From contig JACQAX010000312.1 in NCBI GenBank assembly GCA_016194795.1, positions 1 to 12,132 on the forward strand: a stretch of DNA of 12,132 nt, written 5' to 3'. The notes beneath the pieces are model-generated. The model was not told the origin of the DNA, searched no databases, and worked only from the letters and a program-made list of their open reading frames with translations. Source of the stretch: Deltaproteobacteria bacterium. GTDB lineage: Bacteria > Bdellovibrionota > UBA1018 > UBA923. Shown here in pieces: positions 7,168 through 12,132 of this stretch (the first letter of the stretch is position 1; every line of letters starts with the position of its first letter). Made by a program: the position numbers and the translations under genes.

Positions 7168-9261
7168 CTTCTTCTTCTCTTCGGACATCGCCAGGTCGAT
7201 CGCCTTTTGGCGCGCGCGCAGCTGCCCGGCAAGCTTCGGGGTCTCGTCGTAGCTGAAGATCGGGCCGCCCATCGGGTCGCCCTCGCTCGCGAGCTTCGTC
7301 ACGCCCGGCACGGGCAACGGCGCGTCGGCCGTGGTGCCCTGCGCTCCGGCGCCGCCCGCCTTCGTCTCGCCCACGGGCTTCGTCACGCCGTTGCCGACGT
7401 CGACGGCCGGCGTTTCGACGACCGACTTCTTGACCGGCACGCCACCGGCGCTATCGCTTTTGGGCGCCTCACCGCTGAACTTGGGCACGGCCGAGGGGCC
7501 GAGCATCCCGGCGATGATCGGAAGCTGACGCGAGTAGAACGCGAAGCCGCGGGCCAGCTCGCCGTCGCACTCGCTTGGCTTTTCCTTGACCGGAAGCGGA
7601 TCCGTCGAGGTGAACGCGCGCTCGGCCGCCTTCTTGGCCTTCACGCGGTCGGCGTTCGTGCCGCTCGCGTTCGGGCAGAACAGGTCGATCATGTCCGGAT
7701 CGCTTCCGACCACGCGGTTGATCAGGTCGTCGGCGGCGGGATGCGTGCCGCGCGCGTGGTAAAACGTGTCGCAGTAGGGCGCAAGCGAGCGGCGCGCCTT
7801 CGTCACGCGATCACCCGGCAGCTCCTGCGCCAGGTCGGCCGCAAGCACCTTGTCGGCGAAGAACTGCGCGACGGCGTCGCCGCTCTGATCGCGCGGGTTG
7901 ACCACGTACTGCGGCGACGAGTCGCTCTGGGAGAGCAGGTCGCCGCCCTTTTTCTTGAGCTGCGAGAGCTTGTTCAACTCTTCGCCGGTGAGCGGCTTGT
8001 TGCAATGAGGGGCCGCCGGCGCCTGGGTGTCGAAGTCGCCCATGGCCAGCGCCTTGTCGTAATCCTTGCGCCACTGCGACGGGCTGCCGTCGCCGGCCTT
8101 GTCCGGAAACGGGATCGGCGGCACGAGCTCGGGCCTCACGTTTTTGGCCTTCTCCTTGGGCCGCCCCACCTTCGCGCCGAGGCACGCGCGCATCGGCTCG
8201 AGCAGGCCGCCCATCGAGACGGCGGGCTGGCCGATGCTCATCGAGTCGAGCGCGCACGGATCGATGGCGTGCGAAAGCGCCGTGGCGATCGAGCCCATCA
8301 GCGCCTCGTCGTCGCCGCTGAGGAGCGTGGCCGGGCACACGACGATCTTGTTCTTGCCGTTGGGCGCGCGCACGAAAAGCGTGTTGCTCTGGCCGTCGAC
8401 GCAGACGTCGCGGGTGGCGTCGACGTCGATCTCGACGTCGGCGATCGCCTGCTTCATGCGGGTGAACGACTCGACGACGAGCGCGATGTTGTTTTTGTCG
8501 TACGGCTGGAGCGCGTCGAGCACGGCCCGCATCTGGCGGTCGAGCACGCCGTTCTTGGCGGCGTCGTTGCGGCCCATGAGATCCTTGGCCCGCTCGAGCG
8601 TGCTCTGGGCGCGCTTGAGGTGCTGCTGCTTGACCGACGCGAAGAAGCCGGCGTCGACCTTGTCGCGGAACGCGAGGTCGGCGTCGTTCTGCGGGGCCTT
8701 GCAGGCTTCGACGAGCTTGGCGAGCTTGCCGGCCGCGTCGGCCGAGAGCGCCTTCTGGGTCGTGCCCTTGAGCACGACCTCCTCGAGTCGAAGGGGCGGG
8801 TTCTTGGTCTGGTTCTGGAACTCGTCGAGGCCCCAGGCGCGGTCGAGCTCGTCGAACGCGGCCTTGTCCTTGTCTTTGAGCGAGTCGATCACCGCGCGCA
8901 CGCGCAGCTTGTACGCCGCGAACGACGCGGCCACGCGCCGATCGGTGGTCTTCGACGTGTCGCAGACGAAATCGTAGAGCTTCGACATGTTGCAGGCCGA
9001 GCCCGAGAGCTTGGCGCTGGCGAGCGTCGAGCGCGCCGGGTCGCCGAAGCTCTCGACCATGCACGCGTTGCTGGCGACGCCCCAGTCGCGCGCGCCTTTG
9101 AGCAGATCCGGGATCTGGTCGAAGCTCGTCAGCACGGGCACCGGCTCGGGCGGCGGCGGTTTCTTGATCGGATCCTTGCCGCTGCCCTCGACGCTGGCGA
9201 CGAGCCCGAGCGCGAAGACGGCCGCGGCGATCGAGCGCAGATTGTGTTTATTTTTCTTCAT
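4370..9261 (-). CDS. Giant secreted protein: degenerate peptidase-like N-terminal region plus seven Cys-rich modules (frame break near the 3' end)
   Basis: ATG 9261 opens a frame of over 1,540 codons. Its SD GAGG (9267-9270) sits in the stop region of the gene before it. Residues 1-27 are a signal peptide (KKNKH, then IAAAVFALGLVASVEG). Residues 30-620 are a Cys-containing, mostly helical region. Around 310-336 it reads VVCPATLL, later ATALSHAIDPC, like the strand and HExxH-H(A/S)IDPC zinc helix of some secreted metallopeptidases, but only the second His (H331) is kept. A Gly/Ser/Pro-rich linker precedes C699, where seven modules begin; each has a Cys pair followed by a C-x3-C-x-C core. The frame continues wrongly after about 4620; the module-like sequence resumes one frame over and ends MGCSLAGFVPK at TAG 4370-4372. 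A one-base error in a C/G run at 4613-4620 restores an intact protein of about 1,630 aa. No enzyme activity can be claimed; adhesion or a structural cell-surface role is a guess. Confidence 0.85.
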
Positions 9262-9268
9262 ATGCGCC

Positions 9269-9808
9269 TCACTCCGCCATTCCGTCGCTGGCCAGCCAGA
9301 ACTGGTTGAAAGCGTACGCGACCGCGTCGTCCTTGGCGTAGCCCAGGCAGACGTCGGTCGAGGCGGTGTCCTTCACGCCCACGCGATACGAGATCGAGGC
9401 GACGTTTCGGCAGACCACCTTGCGCCGCTCGGCCCGCTTGTTCTCGTAAAGGATGCGCTCGAGCAGCGCCCACGAGCGCTTCCGCCAGCGCTCGCACCGG
9501 GCGGCGTCGAACGCCGCGCTCTCGGTCGTGTGGGTGCGCGAAGCGAGCCCTCGCCCCGTCTTCGACTTGTAGCTGAGCCGGACGCCGACGGGCCAGGTGT
9601 CTTCGCCTTCCGTCGCGGTGACGACGACCTTGAGCTCGAAGTCGCTTTTGCAGGGATCTCCCCCGCGCGTCGCCAGCAAGGACGGGACGGCAGCTTCGCT
9701 CGTCGAGACGGACGCGATTTTTCGCCCGACTTTTTTGCGCGCCTGCGCGTCGCTCGCGAAAGACACGCCCAAAGCTGTGACCATGACGGCCAGAATGATC
9801 TGTCTCAC
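9269..9808 (-). CDS. Small secreted four-cysteine protein of unknown function
   Basis: A 179-aa exported protein. I choose GTG 9808 as start because AGGGGGA (9815-9821) lies six nt upstream and the signal peptide begins at once (RQIILAVMVTALGVSFAS, cut after DAQA at 23). The in-frame ATG at 9856 lies on the -35 box and would add 16 residues with no ribosome site. The mature chain starts basic (RKKVGRK) and has four Cys (53, 105, 133, 154), consistent with two disulfides. A K/R-rich helix is near 104-130, and beta-like segments are ELKVVVTAT and YRVGVKDT. No family recognised. Its stop TGA (9269-9271) overlaps the ribosome site of the giant secreted gene and the gap is 7 nt, so the two are co-expressed. 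It might be a partner or accessory of the giant protein (inference from spacing and from both being secreted and Cys-rich). Confidence 0.8.
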   Translation of the reverse strand: MRQIILAVMVTALGVSFASDAQARKKVGRKIASVSTSEAAVPSLLATRGGDPCKSDFELKVVVTATEGEDTWPVGVRLSYKSKTGRGLASRTHTTESAAFDAARCERWRKRSWALLERILYENKRAERRKVVCRNVASISYRVGVKDTASTDVCLGYAKDDAVAYAFNQFWLASDGMAE

Positions 9809-9827
9809 GGATAGTCCCCCTGCTTGA

Positions 9828-9856
9828 ATTGTCGCAATATTGACTATTTTAGTCAA
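9828..9856 (-). promoter_or_regulatory. Sigma70-type promoter of the two-gene secreted operon
   Basis: On the minus strand, TTGACT (9856-9851; 5 of 6 to the -35 consensus) is followed by a 17-nt spacer and GACAAT (9833-9828; 4 of 6 to the -10). Transcription would begin about seven nt later, giving a leader of only some 13 nt that includes the AGGGGGA ribosome site and the GTG start at 9808. Confidence 0.65.
9840..9856. promoter_or_regulatory. Perfect 7-bp-arm palindrome over the -35 box: candidate operator
   Basis: TTGACTA, three-base spacer, TAGTCAA. The left arm on the minus strand is the -35 hexamer itself, so a dimeric regulator bound here would compete with RNA polymerase. The A/T-rich spacer and 17-bp size suit a helix-turn-helix dimer. 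No regulator gene lies next to it. Confidence 0.45.
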
Positions 9857-9878
9857 CTATGGACGAACATGCTGAATT

Positions 9879-9901
9879 CCCGGCATAATCCCGGGCATTA
9901 T
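9879..9901 (-). terminator. Tandem CCCGG(G)CATxAT pair forming a hairpin after the sulfatase gene (weak terminator?)
   Basis: Two near-identical 11-12-nt units stand in tandem (9879-9889 and 9890-9901). The CCCGG/CCGGG arms (9879-9883, 9891-9895) give a 5-bp GC stem with a 7-nt loop directly behind the sulfatase stop at 9898-9900. No T-run follows on the minus strand, so termination would be weak. It may instead be a binding site upstream of the secreted operon promoter. Confidence 0.3.
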
Positions 9902-12132
9902 TTGCCGCGTATGCCAGCGGCCCCCACCACGAAGCCCCGGCTGAGCAAAACGTGCGGGGCCCCGTGGCTCCGGTCGATGAGCTCGACGCGCCAGGCACCG
10001 GATTCCAGAGGAAGACTGCCGGGATACTCGACTCGCAGCCGGTCGATGTCGCCCGGCACGCGAACCCTCGCCGAGAGACGCCCGCCGCCCGGGGCGACCC
10101 AGTCGAAGCTCACCTCCGTCGACCCGGTCGCGCCGAGCCAGGTCGCCAGGGCCGTGGGGCGCGCCGCGTTCGAGAGGTGCTCGCCCGGCACGAACTCGCC
10201 CGAAAACCCGTCGGCGATCAGTCCCACGGCAAGCGAGCGCGGCCCCGCGGCCTCGAAGTATTTCTCGTCCACGCAGAGCTGCGAGAGCGCGCGGCACTCG
10301 CGAAGCCGGCGCACGTACTCGCCGCCGACTCCCTCGAACCAGCCGAGACAACGCGCCCGATAGCGGCTGGCGCGCTCGGGCTCGGTTGCGACGAGGTTCA
10401 CGCGCTCGCCCGGATCGCGCTCGAGATCGTAGAGCTCGTCGGCCCCCCGGCCCACGACGCCGACGACGTATTTGAAGCGCCCGTCTCGCAGCCCGCAGCG
10501 CTCCGGCGGCGAGCCCTTGTTGAAGAACACGATGCGCGGGCGCGCGTCGGGGGCAAGCAGATCCTGACCGATCCAGGCTCCGCCACCAGCCGCGCCCGCG
10601 AGCGCGGCGACGGTCGGCGCGATGTCCCCCTCGGAAGCGGGCTCCGACGAGCGCGCCGGCGGCAGGCGAGCCGAAAGATCGCCCACGAGCAAAAACCCGC
10701 GCATGATCTCCTCGTAGAGATGGTCCTTGTGCAGCCGCACGCCCGGGTGCGCCAGGCCGAACGCCTCGCCGTGGTCGCCCGTCACGACGACGATGGTGTT
10801 GTCGGCAAGACCGCGCGCGACGAGGTTTCCGAGGAGCTTCTTGACGACCGAGTCGGTGTAGCGCAGCGCCGCCCGGTAGCGCTCGCGCGGCGTCTCGCCG
10901 CCGGTCGCGAGGTACGGATGGTGCGTGCTGACCGTGAGCAGCTCGAGAAAAAACGGCTGGCCGCGCTTGAGCGTGTCGAGCCACTTGAGCGCCTCGGCGC
11001 CGACGTAGTTCTCGTCGCCGCCCCAGGAGTGCACTTCGTGCGAGAGCTGGTAGGCGACCGGCTGCGTGCCGAAGTCGTAGATGCGATCGAAGCCGCCAAG
11101 GCCGCGATACAGCTTTCCGAGCGTGTCGTCGCCGAGCGCTTGCGCCGAGAAGAGGCCGGTCGCATAGCCCGCGCGCTTGAGCGCGCCCTGAAGCGAGGGG
11201 CCCTCGTAGCGGCACTCGATGGCCTCGCCGAGGCTCGCCCAGGTCGCCGCCAGCCCCCCGGTCGCGAGCGTGAGGTGCGATTGCGCCGTGGCCGGGTAGC
11301 GCGCGTACACGGCGTCGAAAAAAATCCCGCTCTCGGCAAGCCAGCGCAACGTCGGCGCGACCTCGCTCGAGGGCAGCCCGTCGGGGCCCGCGAGCTCGAG
11401 CGCCCCGACCGACTCGAGCACGACCAGCACCACGTTCGGGCGCGGGTGCGCCTGGCGAAAGCGCCGCCCGGCGCTCGCAAGGGGCGCTTCCCGGGCGCGA
11501 GCGCCGCCAGCGGTCTCCGGGCGGAAAACCGCCGGCGAGAGCCGCGGCAGCCGCGCGCGCGCGCCGGTCGTGGCGCACGAGCGCGCGCCCGGCCACGCTC
11601 CGCGCGCGAACGCGAGCCAGGGGTGCTCGTCGATCGCGAAGTTCTCGCTCACGGCCGAGACGAAGATGCCCGCCACGGCCCAGCCCGCCAGCCAGCGCCA
11701 CGTCCCCCACCCGACTCGCGGCTGGGCGAGCCCGGCCGGCGTGGCGAGCATCCGCCAGGCCACCCACGCGACAAGCCCTGCGGCAAGACACGCGTTGAGC
11801 GCCAGCCACCCGTCGAGCTCGGCGAAAAGCGAGTCGCGAAACGTCGACGCGGCGATCGCGCCCTCGTTGAGGCGCGGCGAGAGATGCGCATGCGCCAGGC
11901 GAAACACGAGCTGGTCGAAAGCCAGATACAGAAGATGCGCCGAAACGAGCGCGAGCTGAAAGAAGCGCGCCGCGCGCGAGCGCCGCGTCCACGTCCAGAG
12001 CGCGGCAAGCGCGCCGGCGACCACCAGATTCTCGGCCTGCAGCAGCGGCAACCGCGCCGCCACTCCCCACGCCAGCCCGCCCGCCGGACCGCGCGCGAGC
12101 TCGGCCGCGTTCTCCAGCTGGGTTATAATGAG
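9898..12132 (-). CDS. Membrane-anchored sulfatase-superfamily hydrolase/transferase (5' end probably outside window)
   Basis: Alkaline-phosphatase/sulfatase fold with an N-terminal membrane domain. Numbered from GTG 12063, helices lie near 9-25, 34-56, 85-107 and 122-142; the catalytic domain (205-575) would face the periplasm. Motifs: RPNVVLVVLES with metal ligand E217; YPATAQSH, whose Thr259 takes the nucleophile place in the T-x-x-S-H form of this superfamily; STHHPY (380-384); TGDHGEAFG with D430/H431; and HKDHLYEE (445-452). ELYDLERDPGERVNL is the C-terminal sulfatase signature. The formylglycine motif C-x-P-x-R is absent, so phosphodiester or phosphoglycerol/phosphoethanolamine transfer is as plausible as sulfate ester cleavage. 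Residues 640-721 form a beta-rich tail (VSFDWVAPGGG, RLRVEYPG, WRVELID). The frame stays open to the window edge (ITQLENAAELARG and on), so the true start may be upstream. Substrate unknown. Confidence 0.85.
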   Translation of the reverse strand, partial: LIITQLENAAELARGPAGGLAWGVAARLPLLQAENLVVAGALAALWTWTRRSRAARFFQLALVSAHLLYLAFDQLVFRLAHAHLSPRLNEGAIAASTFRDSLFAELDGWLALNACLAAGLVAWVAWRMLATPAGLAQPRVGWGTWRWLAGWAVAGIFVSAVSENFAIDEHPWLAFARGAWPGARSCATTGARARLPRLSPAVFRPETAGGARAREAPLASAGRRFRQAHPRPNVVLVVLESVGALELAGPDGLPSSEVAPTLRWLAESGIFFDAVYARYPATAQSHLTLATGGLAATWASLGEAIECRYEGPSLQGALKRAGYATGLFSAQALGDDTLGKLYRGLGGFDRIYDFGTQPVAYQLSHEVHSWGGDENYVGAEALKWLDTLKRGQPFFLELLTVSTHHPYLATGGETPRERYRAALRYTDSVVKKLLGNLVARGLADNTIVVVTGDHGEAFGLAHPGVRLHKDHLYEEIMRGFLLVGDLSARLPPARSSEPASEGDIAPTVAALAGAAGGGAWIGQDLLAPDARPRIVFFNKGSPPERCGLRDGRFKYVVGVVGRGADELYDLERDPGERVNLVATEPERASRYRARCLGWFEGVGGEYVRRLRECRALSQLCVDEKYFEAAGPRSLAVGLIADGFSGEFVPGEHLSNAARPTALATWLGATGSTEVSFDWVAPGGGRLSARVRVPGDIDRLRVEYPGSLPLESGAWRVELIDRSHGAPHVLLSRGFVVGAAGIRGK

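Noticed and set aside
6865..9309. 814-codon open frame on the plus strand opposite the giant secreted gene
   Set aside because: Arg/His/Val/Leu-rich shadow produced by high GC codon use on the other strand; no motif, while the minus strand has a signal peptide and patterned Cys.
9857..12070. 737-codon minus-strand frame parallel to the sulfatase
   Set aside because: Arg/Ala/Gly-rich composition without motifs; the adjacent frame holds all sulfatase motifs.
1..12132. CRISPR arrays, tRNA/rRNA genes, insertion sequences, integration sites
   Set aside because: No regularly spaced repeats, cloverleaf-like segments, transposase motifs or terminal inverted repeats were seen by eye.

Overview
The window is GC-rich (very high G/C at third codon positions) with tight gene packing and two multi-gene transcription units on the minus strand. 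Secreted proteins carry SPase I-type signals next to a periplasm-facing sulfatase-fold enzyme, so a Gram-negative proteobacterium of the delta/Bdellovibrionota-Myxococcota sort is my best guess. That is inference; no marker in the window settles it. All genes are on the minus strand except an asparaginase and one possible small membrane protein.

Right to left, in the direction of transcription. (1) 9898-12132: a membrane-anchored sulfatase-superfamily enzyme, open at the window edge. (2) 9269-9808 and 4370-9261: two secreted proteins with a 7-nt gap, behind a recognisable promoter (9828-9856) whose -35 box lies in a perfect 17-bp palindrome. The second protein is about 1,630 residues long. 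It has an N-terminal region with a remnant of a zinc-peptidase-like motif, followed by seven cysteine-rich modules. I know of no named family for either protein, and this pair is the best candidate for an undescribed system here. (3) 4015-4222: no gene seen; 4223-4393 could encode a 56-aa single-pass membrane protein. (4) 3063-3969 (plus strand): a type I L-asparaginase interrupted by a frame change, followed by a strong nested hairpin terminator. (5) 3047 down to 1: a lipoyl/GcvH-like fragment joined out of frame to a histidine kinase that has lost its phosphoacceptor region, then a YciB/IspZ-like septation protein and MiaB, apparently co-transcribed.

Three genes carry frame breaks: asparaginase, GcvH-like/kinase, and the 3' end of the giant secreted gene. 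At least two look like loss of an internal segment rather than a single-base slip. Either this sequence contains small assembly deletions or the region is decaying. The other genes (miaB, yciB-like, the small secreted gene, the sulfatase) read cleanly, so functional statements about the broken genes apply to the presumed intact forms.
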